Shown: one piece after another, positions 16,223 to 26,632 of the stretch
Layout: every line of letters starts with the position of its first letter
How positions within the stretch are numbered: position 1 is the stretch's first letter
NCBI GenBank assembly: GCA_965229335.1
Contig: OZ245874.1
Location: forward strand, 930,001-994,000
Source: JAFKFH01 sp017307375
GTDB lineage: Bacteria; Pseudomonadota; Alphaproteobacteria; Ferrovibrionales; Ferrovibrionaceae
DNA length: 64,000 nt
Direction: 5' to 3'
Program-made: the position numbers and the translations under genes
The notes under the pieces: model-generated
Database searches by the model: none
What the model saw: only the letters and a program-made list of their open reading frames with translations
What the model was told of the DNA's origin: nothing

Positions 16223-17794
16223 TCAGCGCAACTGGAATTCCGGATAGAGCCCGACCGACGCGACCAGCCGCCGGGCCTTGGCGTCCTCGGCATCGAGCTG
16301 ATGGCCCGCATCGAGCCCCAGCGGTGACAGCACGGCCGCCGTGCGGTCCGGCAGGGCGGCCCCGGGCAGCAACTGCGCCTCGACCCGCCGCAGGGCATCG
16401 CCGGCCGGCAGCCGCGGCTGGCCGAACATCGCCGCGACCGGCAGCTTCCCGGCGCCCCAGGCATTGTCGGCCAGCCCGACGATCAGCGAGACGCGGCGGC
16501 GCGCGGCATTGGCCGACAGCCAGTAGTCGACATCCTCCGGATGGCCGGTCGGCGGCCCCCAGCCGAACAGCCGCTGGCCCGAACCGTCGAGTTCGCCGAC
16601 CAGTCCCTCGGTCACGCCGAGTTCGATGCCGCTGGCGCGCACGAAACTCGCCGCCAGCTCCAGCGGCCGCTTGACCTTGCGCCCGAAGCTCGGCGTGAAT
16701 TCGGGCGCCAGGGCGATGGCCCGGACGGTCCGGTAGATCTGATCAGGGGCCGCGATGCCGGCGGTCCAGGTCTTGATCGCGCGATCGAGCAGGGCCGGCG
16801 GAACCGGGGTGCCGACCAGCCGTTCGGCCAGCCGGGTGCAGACGTGGCGTGCGGTAGCCGGATGGCGGGCCAACCGGTCCAGCACCCGTCGCCCGTCGCC
16901 CTGCGGGGGGGCATAGGGGTCGTATTCCTCGGCCAGCACGCGCTTCTGGTAATTGTCGTGCCAGGCCGCGACATAGGTAAATTGCCCGGTCGTGCCCAGG
17001 CGGTCGCGCCCCGCGATGACCGCGCCGTCGCTGATGCTCCAGCCGGTGAAGGCACGCGCCGCCTCGTAGACGTCCTCGTCGACATAGCCGCGGGGACTGC
17101 CCTGCCGGGCGCCGGGCACGTCGCGCCAGTGCAGATGCTCGGCCGCCAGATAGGCGTCGCGGCCCATGGTGTGAAGCTCGAACAGTTCGCGGGCGAAATT
17201 CTCGTTCGGGGCACCGGCGCGGCTCGACCGGTTGTTCAGGTAGACCAGCATCGCCGGGCTCGAGGCGACCGCCTCGAGCAGCGCGCGGAAATTGCCCAGG
17301 GCCTGGGGCCGGACTGCTTCGCGGTCATGCGGCGGCAGCAGCACGCCCACGGCCCGTTCGCCGGCGCCGTTGACGTTGAAATGGTTATGCCAGAAATCGA
17401 CCATGACCTCGCGCAGTTGCCAGCGACTCGAAACCGCGCGCGCGATGGTGGCGGCGGCGACTTCCTGCCGCGGCCGGTTGCGCTCGGGATCGGCATAGGG
17501 TTGCTGCTTGTCGTTCAGCGGCCACAGGCGGTCGGGTCCGGCCGCGAGCAGGGCAAGCGGGCGGGCCTCGTCGGTTGCCGGCCATTGCTGATGATCGGGA
17601 TCGGCGGGATAGCGGATGCGCAGCCTTACCCGGGCAAGTGCGGCATGGCCGGGCGCATCCGTCGCCTCGTCCGGCCTTGCCTGGGCGTCCAGCCAGGCTG
17701 CCAGTCCATCGCGCCTGACCCTGGTCAGGGATTCCGCGTCGGGGCCGAAGGCCAGCTTGGTCAGTGCAATGCGCGCCGCATCGTCGGACAACAT
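16223..17794 (-). CDS. DUF1800 family protein
   Basis: A 523-residue DUF1800 protein; the biochemical role is unknown, and it usually occurs beside DUF1501. Recognisable features are DAARIALTKLAFGPDAESL at the N terminus, REVMVDFWHNHFNVNG, NENFARELFELHTMG, and VKRPLELAASFVRA. ATG 17794 is preceded by AGGAGACAGGATCG; an in-frame ATG at 17845 would add 17 residues lacking family similarity. No clear signal peptide is visible with this start. It forms a two-gene operon with the DUF1501 gene. Confidence 0.88.
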   Translation of the reverse strand: MLSDDAARIALTKLAFGPDAESLTRVRRDGLAAWLDAQARPDEATDAPGHAALARVRLRIRYPADPDHQQWPATDEARPLALLAAGPDRLWPLNDKQQPYADPERNRPRQEVAAATIARAVSSRWQLREVMVDFWHNHFNVNGAGERAVGVLLPPHDREAVRPQALGNFRALLEAVASSPAMLVYLNNRSSRAGAPNENFARELFELHTMGRDAYLAAEHLHWRDVPGARQGSPRGYVDEDVYEAARAFTGWSISDGAVIAGRDRLGTTGQFTYVAAWHDNYQKRVLAEEYDPYAPPQGDGRRVLDRLARHPATARHVCTRLAERLVGTPVPPALLDRAIKTWTAGIAAPDQIYRTVRAIALAPEFTPSFGRKVKRPLELAASFVRASGIELGVTEGLVGELDGSGQRLFGWGPPTGHPEDVDYWLSANAARRRVSLIVGLADNAWGAGKLPVAAMFGQPRLPAGDALRRVEAQLLPGAALPDRTAAVLSPLGLDAGHQLDAEDAKARRLVASVGLYPEFQLR

Positions 17795-17865
17795 CGATCC
17801 TGTCTCCTGCCGATGAACCGAACAGGGGAAGATCATGCAGCGCAAAATGGCGCGAATGAGGCAGG

Positions 17866-17880
17866 CTGTTCCTAGGACAG
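17866..17880. promoter_or_regulatory. Imperfect palindrome upstream of the DUF1800 gene
   Basis: CTGTTCCTAGGACAG is palindromic except for one extra T, centred on CCTAGG, 72 nt upstream of the DUF1800 start. It overlaps a second small inverted repeat, AGGAC-N4-GTCCT. A TetR-family gene lies immediately upstream. The site could be its operator, but this rests on position alone. Confidence 0.35.
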
Positions 17881-17891
17881 ACGTCCTCGTG

Positions 17892-18572
17892 TTAGCGCCG
17901 CGGCTTCAGTCCGTGCAGCACCAGCCTGACATAGGTCTCGGCCAGGCTGCCTTCGACCGCACGGATCTTGCCGCCGACGACGGCGTGGCGGGTGATCAGG
18001 TAGTGGCGCGCGCCCATCAGCATCGCGGCGACGGCCTCGAGCTCGGTTTCGTCGAAGTCGCGAACCTCGTCATGGGCCAGGCTGCGCTGCAGCGATCGGA
18101 CATAACGCTGCGTCATCGACTGCAGGTGCTGGGCATGGGCCTTGGGCGCATAGAGCTCGGCCTCGGTCGTCACGCGCCACAGATGCGGATGCTGGACCAG
18201 GTAGTCGATCATCGCCTGGAAGCCGCGCCGCTCCAGCTCGTCAAGGCTGCCGGCATCCTGGATCGCCTCGCTGATCGCTGCCAGCATGTCGGCGCCGATG
18301 GTGGGCAGCAGAATGTCGAACAGATCCTGCTGCGACCGGAAATGCAGGTAGAACGCGCCGTGGGCAACCCCCGCCTTCTCGGTGATGCGGGCGATCGAGG
18401 CGCCGGCATAGCCATGCTTGCCGACGACGCGGCCGGCAGCCTCGATCAGGCGCCGCCGGGTTTCCTCGTTCTTCTGCTGCTGCGCCGCCGACGGCGTGCG
18501 CCGCCGGCGTGGCGGCTTGATCACCGTTGCCGCGGCGGTGGCCGGCGCGGCGGCGCCCCGACTGCTTGTCAT
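17892..18572 (-). CDS. TetR family transcriptional regulator
   Basis: A 226-residue TetR repressor. A basic, Ala/Pro-rich leader of about 35 residues precedes the HTH (about 40-90), which includes KHGYAGASIARITEKAGVAH and GAFYLHFRSQQDLFD. The C-terminal helical domain has MIDYLVQHPHLWRV and ends GLKPRR. The gene is co-directional between an upstream lipoprotein esterase and the downstream DUF1800/DUF1501 pair, so either could be a target (inference). Confidence 0.9.
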   Translation of the reverse strand: MTSSRGAAAPATAAATVIKPPRRRRTPSAAQQQKNEETRRRLIEAAGRVVGKHGYAGASIARITEKAGVAHGAFYLHFRSQQDLFDILLPTIGADMLAAISEAIQDAGSLDELERRGFQAMIDYLVQHPHLWRVTTEAELYAPKAHAQHLQSMTQRYVRSLQRSLAHDEVRDFDETELEAVAAMLMGARHYLITRHAVVGGKIRAVEGSLAETYVRLVLHGLKPRR

Positions 18573-18632
18573 TGCGGGTATCCGGGTCCCTGCTAGTGGC
18601 GGCTGCGGTGTTCGCCGATAAAACGGCAGCCG

Positions 18633-19481
18633 TCAAGGGCCAAGACGTGGCGGAAACCCGTTCACGGCGCCGATGGTATCCGCCGCGGTCGGGGCCAGCC
18701 AGGACAAGCCCGGATAGAAGGCCAGCAGGATACCGACATGCCCGATATTGCCGTAGTCGTGGTATGCCGCGGGCACGCCCAGCGCGGCCAGCCGCGCCGC
18801 CAGCATCTCCGAGTTCCGGGGCAGGACCAGGGTATCGTCGCGGCCGTGCAGCAACAGGGTCGGCGGCGCCCCCGCCGTGGCGAAGGCAATCGGCCGCGCC
18901 GCGTCGGGGTTCTGGAGGCCGGCGAATACGGCGCGGGTACCGTCATATTCGAACGGGTCGAAGGCATAGGGCCCGGCAATCCCGACCAGCCCTGCCGGCC
19001 GGACATCCGCGGGCAGGTAGCGGCGGTCGAGGGCGACCAGCGCGGCGATCTGCGCGCCGGCCGAATGGCCGGCAACGACGATGCGGCGGGGATCACCGCC
19101 GAAGCGGGCGATGTTGCCGGCCGTCCAGGTCACCGCCGCGGCGGCATCCTCGACAAAGACGGGAAAGCGGACCTGCGGATAGAGCCGATAGTCCGGGATC
19201 ACCACGACGATGCCGGCCTCGGCCAGCCGCGTGCCGACGAAGCGATAGTCGCGGCGCTCGCCGCTCTGCCAGCTGCCACCGTACAGGAAGACGACGACCG
19301 GCCGGTCCGTCGCGCCCGGCGGCGCGTAGATGTCGAGGCGCTGGCGCGGCTCGGGTCCATAGGCGATGTCGCGGCCGGCAGCAGGATCGTCCCGCACGAA
19401 TACCGCATTCATGGTAGCGAGCGGCGAGCATGCCTGCAGCAGCGAGGTGAGGCCGAGGGCGATTGCCAGGCGGCGGATCAT
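18633..19481 (-). CDS. Alpha/beta hydrolase (esterase/lipase type), predicted lipoprotein
   Basis: A 282-residue hydrolase of the BD-FAE/carboxylesterase group. The N terminus MIRRLAIALGLTSLLQAC is a lipoprotein signal with lipid-modified Cys18, placing it in the membrane facing the periplasm. The oxyanion region is FLYGGSWQSG, the nucleophile elbow is GHSAGAQ, and the acid and base are in HGRDDTLV and GNIGHVG. The start at 19481 is fixed by the signal peptide; the frame is open far upstream without family similarity. It is divergent from the glutathione transferase gene across 187 nt. Confidence 0.87.
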   Translation of the reverse strand: MIRRLAIALGLTSLLQACSPLATMNAVFVRDDPAAGRDIAYGPEPRQRLDIYAPPGATDRPVVVFLYGGSWQSGERRDYRFVGTRLAEAGIVVVIPDYRLYPQVRFPVFVEDAAAAVTWTAGNIARFGGDPRRIVVAGHSAGAQIAALVALDRRYLPADVRPAGLVGIAGPYAFDPFEYDGTRAVFAGLQNPDAARPIAFATAGAPPTLLLHGRDDTLVLPRNSEMLAARLAALGVPAAYHDYGNIGHVGILLAFYPGLSWLAPTAADTIGAVNGFPPRLGP

Positions 19482-19668
19482 GCGACCTCTACGCCCGCAG
19501 CCGGCAGGTGGATCAGTCCATCGGGAGACCGGAGGCCCCGACAGCCGCGCAAGACTGCGCAAGCCATTCGTCGGACTGTGCACATCAATCACGCGACAAG
19601 GCGAATCTTCCAGCATATCCTGCCCGCATGGGATGCGGCACACCGCCCGATTTTGAGGACCTGTCAGG

Positions 19669-20337
19669 ATGATCACCGTTCACCACCTGAACAATTCCCG
19701 CTCGCAGCGGATTCTCTGGCTGCTCGAGGAACTCGGCCTGCCCTACGAGGTGGTGCGCTACGAACGTGATCCTGCGACGATGCGCGCGCCGGACGCGTTG
19801 CGCAAAATCCACCCGCTCGGCAAGTCGCCGGTCATCACCGACAACGGCCAGCACGTCGCCGAGTCGGGCGCGATCATCGAATACCTGCTGGAAACCCATG
19901 GCCAGGGCCGGCTGATTCCGCCAGCCGGCACGCCCGATCGCCAGCGTTACCGCTACTGGCTGCATTATGCCGAGGGTTCGGCGATGCCGCTCTTGCTGCT
20001 CAAGCTGGTCTTCATGCGCATGGCGGAGGGGCCGATGCCGTTCTTCGCCAAGCCGATCGCGCGGGCGATCTCGAAGAAGGGCCAGGACATGCTGGTCGAC
20101 CCGCAGTTGAAGACGCACATGGAGTACTGGGAAGCCGAGCTGGGACACGCTGAATGGTTCGCTGGCCCGGAGATGAGCGGGGCCGACATCCAGATGTCCT
20201 TCCCGCTCGAAGCGGCGACGGCCCGCGCCGGTGCGGCGCATTACCCGCGGATCAAGGCCTTCCTCGATCGAATCCACGCCCGCCCCGCCTATCAGCGCGC
20301 ATTGAAGGCAGGCGGCCCCTACGAACTGCTCAAATGA
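19669..20337 (+). CDS. Glutathione S-transferase family protein
   Basis: A cytoplasmic enzyme of 222 residues that conjugates or reduces with glutathione. The thioredoxin-like N-domain (about 1-80) begins ITVHHLNNSRSQRILWLLEE with Ser10 and Ser12 near the catalytic position. It contains the cis-proline block KIHPLGKSPVI and the glutathione gamma-Glu-binding ESGAIIEYL. The helical C-domain (about 90-215) includes MSGADIQMSFPLEA, the capping motif region. It lies next to ohr and katG, so it may take part in a detoxification group, although the intergenic spaces suggest separate promoters. Confidence 0.9.
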   Translation: MITVHHLNNSRSQRILWLLEELGLPYEVVRYERDPATMRAPDALRKIHPLGKSPVITDNGQHVAESGAIIEYLLETHGQGRLIPPAGTPDRQRYRYWLHYAEGSAMPLLLLKLVFMRMAEGPMPFFAKPIARAISKKGQDMLVDPQLKTHMEYWEAELGHAEWFAGPEMSGADIQMSFPLEAATARAGAAHYPRIKAFLDRIHARPAYQRALKAGGPYELLK

Positions 20338-20443
20338 CCAATCTTCCGGCTGGGCGCGCGGCAATCATACCAAAGCATTGACGCGCATTTCGCACCGGAT
20401 GGCAATATCGGTGGACGGAATCATCCGGCAACAGGAGCCCACG

Positions 20444-20875
20444 ATGTCAGTCGATGCGAAGTACAAGACCACCGCCACCGCCACCGGCGGCGGCCGTGAT
20501 GGCCGGACCGCCCTGGCCGACGGTTCGATGTCCCTGCAGCTGGTCGTACCGAAGGAACTGGGCGGGCCGGGCGGTGAAGGCGCAAATCCCGAGAAGCTCT
20601 TCGCGCTGGGCTATTCGGCCTGCTTTCTCGGCGCCATGCGGGTCGCCTCCGGCCAGACCAAGATAAAGGTACCCGAAGGCACGACAGTGACGGCCACGAT
20701 CGGCATCGGCCCGCGTTCCGAGGGCGGCTTCGGCATCACCGCCGAAATCGACGTCTACCTGCCCGGTCTGGCCGAAGACGAGGCCCGCAAGCTGGTCGAG
20801 ACGACCCACGGAATCTGTCCCTATTCGAACGCGATCAAGGCCAGCGTCGACGTCAAGACCACGACGCGCGGCTGA
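20444..20875 (+). CDS. ohr: Organic hydroperoxide resistance protein Ohr
   Basis: A thiol peroxidase of the Ohr/OsmC fold that reduces organic hydroperoxides in the cytoplasm. At 143 residues it matches the Ohr length. The reactive cysteines are C60 (ALGYSACFLGAM) and C125 (THGICPYSNAI), the spacing of characterised Ohr proteins. ATG 20444 is preceded by CAGGAG. No OhrR gene and no TACAATT-type OhrR operator were found nearby, so regulation is not evident. Confidence 0.93.
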   Translation: MSVDAKYKTTATATGGGRDGRTALADGSMSLQLVVPKELGGPGGEGANPEKLFALGYSACFLGAMRVASGQTKIKVPEGTTVTATIGIGPRSEGGFGITAEIDVYLPGLAEDEARKLVETTHGICPYSNAIKASVDVKTTTRG

Positions 20876-20979
20876 ACCGATACCCATGCGGCCGTCACGG
20901 CGGTGATGCGTCGCATGGGGCGCCGCCTGCTGGATAATCAACGCCTCAGAAACGCAGAGAACGCCGAGGAAGGCTACTC

Positions 20980-23163
20980 ATGAGCAGCGAATCCAAATGC
21001 CCGATGCATGAAGGCCAAGTGGATGGCAAGGCCGTCCTGTTCGAAATGACCAACCGGCTGTGGTGGCCTTCCCAGCTCGACCTGTCGGTCCTGCACCAGA
21101 ACCCGCCGGCCGGCAATCCGATGCCGCAGGATTTCGACTATGCCGCCGCGTTCAAGAGCCTCGACCTGAAGGCCGTCAAGGCCGACATCGTGGCGCTGAT
21201 GACGACGTCGCAGGACTGGTGGCCGGCCGATTTCGGCCATTACGGCCCGTTCTTCATCCGCATGGCCTGGCATAGCGCCGGCACCTATCGTGTCGGCGAC
21301 GGCCGGGGCGGCGCGGGCTACGGCACGCAGCGTTTCGCCCCGCTCAATTCCTGGCCCGACAATGCGAACCTGGACAAGGCACGCCGGCTGTTGTGGCCGG
21401 TCAAGCAGAAATACGGCCGCAAGCTGTCCTGGGCGGACCTGTTGATCCTGGCCGGCAATTGCGCGCTGGAATCGATGGGATTCCAGACCGCCGGCTTCGG
21501 CGGCGGCCGCACCGACGTCTGGGAACCGCAGAACGACATCTTCTGGGGACCGGAGCGCGAGTGGCTGGGCGACAAGCGCTACAGCGGCGACCGCGATCTG
21601 GCCAATCCGCTGGCGGCCGTCCAGATGGGGTTGATCTACGTCAACCCGGAAGGCCCGAACGGCGAGCCCGACCCGCTGAAATCGGCACGCGACATCCGCG
21701 AGACCTTTGCGCGCATGGCCATGGACGACGAGGAGACCGTCGCCCTGATCGCCGGCGGCCACACCTTCGGCAAGACCCATGGCGCCGCCGACCCGTCCAA
21801 GCATGTCGGCCCGGAACCGGAAGGGGCGTCGATCGAGGAACAGGGCCTGGGCTGGAGCAACAGCTTCGGCACAGGCCATGGCGGCGACACCATCACCAGC
21901 GGCCTCGAGGTGACCTGGACCCAGAAGCCGACGCAGTGGAGCAACCTCTACTTCGACAATCTGTTCAAGTACGAGTGGGAGCTGACCAAGAGCCCGGCGG
22001 GTGCGCATCAGTGGCGGCCGAAGAATTTCGATCCGGCCGACGGTGTGCCCGATGCCCATGACCCGTCCAAGCGCCATCCGCCGATGATGCTGACCTCGGA
22101 TCTGGCGCTGCGCGTCGATCCGGCCTACGAGAAGATCTCGCGGCGCTTCCACCAGAACCCCGACCAGTTCGCCAAAGCCTTCGCCGAGGCCTGGTACAAG
22201 CTGACCCATCGCGACATGGGACCCCATGTCCGCCTGCTCGGCCCCGAAGTCCCGCCCGAGCCGCGGCTGTGGCAGGATCCGGTGCCGGCGCCCGATCATC
22301 CGCCGATCGACGAGGCCGACATCGCCGCGCTGAAGACCCGGATCCTGGCCTCGGGCCTGTCGATCTCGCGTCTCGTCGCAACCGCCTGGGCCTCGGCCTC
22401 GTCCTTCCGCGGGTCGGACAAGCGGGGCGGCGCCAATGGCGCGCGCATCCGGCTGACCCCGGCCAAGGACTGGGCGGTGAACGAACCGGCCGAGCTGGCC
22501 CGCGCACTCGCTGCGCTCGAGGCAATCCAGAAGGCATTCCCCAAGAAGGTGTCGCTGGCCGATCTGATCGTGCTGGGCGGCTGCGCGGCGGTCGAGGCGG
22601 CGGCGGCCAGGGCCGGCCATGACGTCAAGGTGCCGTTCGCTCCCGGCCGGACCGATGCCTCGCAGGACGAGACCGATCCGCACGCCTATGCGGTGCTGGA
22701 GCCGAAGATCGACGCCTTCCGCAACTTCGTCGGGGCCGAGCAGAAGTACCTGCCCGAGGAGATGATGGTCGACCGCGCCAATCTCTTGACCCTGACGGCG
22801 CCGGAGATGACCGTGCTGATCGGCGGGCTGCGGGTGCTGGGGATCAATGTCGGCGGCTCGCGCCACGGCGTGTTCACCAACCGGCCGGAAACGCTGACGA
22901 ACGACTTCTTCGTCAACCTGCTGGCTTCGGGCACGGCGCTGAAATGGACCGCCCAGGGGGGCGACGTGTTCGTTGCCACCGACAAGGCGACCGGTGCGCA
23001 GGTGTGGACGGCGACGCGCGTCGACCTGATCTTCGGTTCCAACTCGCAGCTGCGGGCGCTGGCCGAGGCCTATGCCACCGACGATGCCGGCGGCCTGTTC
23101 GTCGAAGCCTTCGTCAAGGCCTGGACCAAGGTGATGAACCTCGATCGTTTCGACCTCGCCTGA
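20980..23163 (+). CDS. katG: Catalase-peroxidase
   Basis: A bifunctional haem enzyme that dismutates hydrogen peroxide; 727 residues, two-domain class I peroxidase. The distal site is R94-W97-H98 in IRMAWHSAGTYR. The cross-linked Trp-Tyr-Met adduct is accounted for by W97, Y220 (LIYVNPEGPNG) and M246 (ARMAMDDEE). The proximal histidine is in AGGHTFGKTHG. The C-terminal half (about 425-727) is the degenerate duplicated peroxidase domain. AGGAAGG precedes ATG 20980. No oxyR lies beside it. Confidence 0.97.
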   Translation: MSSESKCPMHEGQVDGKAVLFEMTNRLWWPSQLDLSVLHQNPPAGNPMPQDFDYAAAFKSLDLKAVKADIVALMTTSQDWWPADFGHYGPFFIRMAWHSAGTYRVGDGRGGAGYGTQRFAPLNSWPDNANLDKARRLLWPVKQKYGRKLSWADLLILAGNCALESMGFQTAGFGGGRTDVWEPQNDIFWGPEREWLGDKRYSGDRDLANPLAAVQMGLIYVNPEGPNGEPDPLKSARDIRETFARMAMDDEETVALIAGGHTFGKTHGAADPSKHVGPEPEGASIEEQGLGWSNSFGTGHGGDTITSGLEVTWTQKPTQWSNLYFDNLFKYEWELTKSPAGAHQWRPKNFDPADGVPDAHDPSKRHPPMMLTSDLALRVDPAYEKISRRFHQNPDQFAKAFAEAWYKLTHRDMGPHVRLLGPEVPPEPRLWQDPVPAPDHPPIDEADIAALKTRILASGLSISRLVATAWASASSFRGSDKRGGANGARIRLTPAKDWAVNEPAELARALAALEAIQKAFPKKVSLADLIVLGGCAAVEAAAARAGHDVKVPFAPGRTDASQDETDPHAYAVLEPKIDAFRNFVGAEQKYLPEEMMVDRANLLTLTAPEMTVLIGGLRVLGINVGGSRHGVFTNRPETLTNDFFVNLLASGTALKWTAQGGDVFVATDKATGAQVWTATRVDLIFGSNSQLRALAEAYATDDAGGLFVEAFVKAWTKVMNLDRFDLA

Positions 23164-23171
23164 CGGTCATG

Positions 23172-23205
23172 GCCGCCGTCCCGCCGAATCCGGCGGGACG
23201 GCGGC
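23172..23205. terminator. Hairpin between convergent katG and M81 genes
   Basis: GCCGCCGTCCCGCCG (23172-23186) pairs perfectly over 15 bp with 23191-23205 across an AATC loop. Neither strand has a following T run. It starts 8 nt after the katG stop and ends 6 nt before the M81 stop, so it probably limits read-through or stabilises both 3' ends. Confidence 0.65.
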
Positions 23206-23211
23206 TGTGCC

Positions 23212-24705
23212 TCACAGCGCCATGTCGCGGTCGAGCGGAAAGATCGGCCGCGGCACGTTGACGTAGGGCAGCTGGCTCAGATCCGGGGTGCACAAGGCGC
23301 CGCTGTCGCAGACGATCACCTCGCCGGCGATCGGTTCGAAGGCGGCGCGGAAATGCTGCATCGATTTCAGCGCGACGACGGTCTTTGCCGCCGGATCGAT
23401 GCCGAAGGCGCGGAACTGCTGCAGATCCAGCATCTGCGAGCGCACCGACACCACCATGATCTCGATGTCGCCGACCTGGACCACCGCGGTCGGGCCCCAG
23501 CTCTGCCGCAGCCCGCCGGCCATCGGCCCGTCACCGACATAGGCGCCGTCCGACTTCAGCTTCAGCGTCACGGTCAGGTCGAGCGGGCCCCCGCCGATGC
23601 GCGGGTCGGTCTTGCCGCCGAGCTGGATGCGGATGCTGTCGCCGACCTGATGGCGGTGCAGCAGTACGGCGGTTTCCGGGTCGAAGATCGTGCCGAAACA
23701 GGCATCCCGCACATCCGCCTCGATCAGATGCCGCAGCAGCGTGGTCGAATCGCCATAGCCGCCGCCGCCGGGATTGTCGGCGTAGTCGGCGATGATCAGC
23801 GGCCCGCCGCGGCGGACATAGGCCTTGGCGATCGCCGGTACCTCGGCCGCCGGCACGAAGCGGGTGATCGGGTCGAGGCGGCGGTTCCAGATATCGTCGG
23901 CAATGGTGTCGGCGAAGGGGCGGTGGCGCGCCAGGTCGCCGTGCGCGGTCACCAGCACGGTCGGACCGACCTCGGCGATGTCGGCATTGCCGAAGCCGCC
24001 GTTGACGCTGACGGCGAAGACGCCGGGCTCGTTCTCATAGGCGCGGGCGGCGGCGAGCCGGTCGACCATCGGCCCGATGTCGGTGCGGCCGCCGTTCACC
24101 TCTTCCAGCATCGGGCGGTGTACCCGCAACGTCCGCGGGCGGATCTCGCCGGTCATCGCCCGGTGCAGGATGCCGGCGGCCTGGGCGCCGATCTCGCGCA
24201 TGTCGACATGGGGGTAGGTCTTGTAGCCCAGGACGATCTGGGCCAGATCGCACATCGCCCGGGTCACGTTGGCGTGCGGATCCAGCGTGATCGCGATCGG
24301 CAGGTCGGGGCCGACCACCGCGCGCAGCCGGGACAACAGCTCGCCTTCCCCATCCTGGCAGAAGTCGGTCACCATGGCGCCGTGCAGGCCGAGCGCGATG
24401 CCGTTCAGCCGATCGAGATTGGCGCGCGCGCCTTCGACGATCTCGCCGGCGATCCGGTCGAAGGCATCGCGGGTCACCGGTCCGCCGGGCTGGGCCGAGG
24501 CGCTGATCGTATGGACGATTTCCCAGCCTTCACGCCGGGCGACATCGTTGAAGCCGGCAAGCGGCGTATTGGCATCGCCGCGCTCGGCCAGGGCCTGGGC
24601 GCCGCGATGCAGGCTGCGTTCCGCAAAGGCCTGATAGCCGGTGGGATTGCGGCTGAACGTGTTGCTCTCGTGCGCGAATTCGGCCGTCAGGACGACGAAC
24701 GTCAT
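23212..24705 (-). CDS. M81 family metallopeptidase (MlrC-type)
   Basis: A 497-residue protein of the microcystinase C family, zinc enzymes that in the best-known case split linear microcystin pieces. The N-terminal MlrC domain (about 1-290) has TAEFAHESNTFS, LGLHGAMV, ITLDPHANVT and YKTYPHVD, which hold the metal ligands. The C-terminal domain (about 300-480) has IADYADNPGGGGYGDS. It is the last gene of the RpiR/ABC operon, 16 nt after the ATPase stop. Its position suggests it breaks down a peptide or amidated product brought in by that importer (inference). Confidence 0.9.
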   Translation of the reverse strand: MTFVVLTAEFAHESNTFSRNPTGYQAFAERSLHRGAQALAERGDANTPLAGFNDVARREGWEIVHTISASAQPGGPVTRDAFDRIAGEIVEGARANLDRLNGIALGLHGAMVTDFCQDGEGELLSRLRAVVGPDLPIAITLDPHANVTRAMCDLAQIVLGYKTYPHVDMREIGAQAAGILHRAMTGEIRPRTLRVHRPMLEEVNGGRTDIGPMVDRLAAARAYENEPGVFAVSVNGGFGNADIAEVGPTVLVTAHGDLARHRPFADTIADDIWNRRLDPITRFVPAAEVPAIAKAYVRRGGPLIIADYADNPGGGGYGDSTTLLRHLIEADVRDACFGTIFDPETAVLLHRHQVGDSIRIQLGGKTDPRIGGGPLDLTVTLKLKSDGAYVGDGPMAGGLRQSWGPTAVVQVGDIEIMVVSVRSQMLDLQQFRAFGIDPAAKTVVALKSMQHFRAAFEPIAGEVIVCDSGALCTPDLSQLPYVNVPRPIFPLDRDMAL

Positions 24706-24721
24706 GGGCTGTGGCTCCAGG

Positions 24722-25667
<946 letters not shown>

Positions 25668-25675
<8 letters not shown>

Positions 25676-26630
25676 GGGCCGCACCGTTCGGGAAATGGCA
25701 GGCGACCGCGCGCGGACCTTCCTGGCGCAGTGGCGGCACCTCGGCCGCGCAAAGGCCTTGCGCCTCGCGGCAGCGCGGATGGAAGCGGCAGCCGGCCGGA
25801 TAGTTGAACACGCCGGGCACGCTGCCCGGAATGCCGCGCAGCGTACCCGGCGCCTGGCCCTCGCGCGGGATACAGGCGATGAGGTCGCGGGTATAGGGAT
25901 GGCGCGGCTGGCCGAAGATCGGCCCGACCCGGTCGGCTTCGACCAGCCGCCCGGCATAAAGCACGGCGACGCGGTCGGCGGCCTGGGCGACCACGCCCAT
26001 GTCGTGGGTGATCAGCATCAGGGCAAGGCCGCGCGCGCGCGCCGCCTCGACCATGATCTGGATGATCTGCGCCTGGATGGTGACGTCGAGTGCGGTGGTC
26101 GGCTCGTCGGCGACGATCAGTTCGGGATCGGCGGCCAGCGCCATGGCGATGACGATCCGCTGCTTCATGCCGCCGGAAAGCTGGTGCGGATACTGGCCGT
26201 GCACGGCACTTGCCTCGGGGATGCGCAACTGCTCCATCAGTTCGATCGAGCGGGCGCGGGCACGCGGGGCATCGAAGCCGAGATGCAGAATCGACACCTG
26301 GTCGATCTGGCGGCCGACCGGGATGATCGGGTCGAGCGAGGTCATCGGGTTCTGGGTGATCAGCGCCATGCGCCGGCCGCGCAGCGCGCGCCAATCGCGA
26401 TCGCGCAGCGACCGCAGGTCCTGCCCGGCAAACGACAGTTCGGTCGCGCTGGCCTTGCCCCCGATCAAGGGCAGCAGGCCCATCACGGCCATCGCAGTCA
26501 GCGATTTGCCCGAGCCGGATTCGCCGACCACGGCGAGGATCTCGCCCCGGTCGATGGTGAAGGACAGCCGGTCCAGAGGCTGGACCGGGCCGATGGTGAC
26601 CGACAGGTCGCGGACGGCGAGCAGCGGCAC
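25668..26630 (-). CDS. Peptide-type ABC transporter ATP-binding protein (OppD type)
   Basis: A 320-residue ATPase. Walker A is GESGSGKSL, the signature is LSGGMKQRIV, Walker B is ELIVADEPTTALDVT, and the C-terminal Cys cluster is GCRFHPRCREAQGLC. I assign a GTG start at 26630 with GGGAGG eight bases upstream and only 2 nt after the permease stop; the first residues PLLAVRDLSVTIG match the family N terminus. It forms the heterodimeric motor with the OppF-type subunit. Confidence 0.92.
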
Positions 26631-26632
26631 GG

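Noticed and set aside
20338..20443. OhrR operator upstream of ohr
   Set aside because: No TACAATT/AATTGTA type repeat is present in this stretch.
20974..22866. 630-codon open frame antisense to katG
   Set aside because: It mirrors codon bias of the certain katG gene in GC-rich DNA, has no recognisable domain and no ribosome-binding context.
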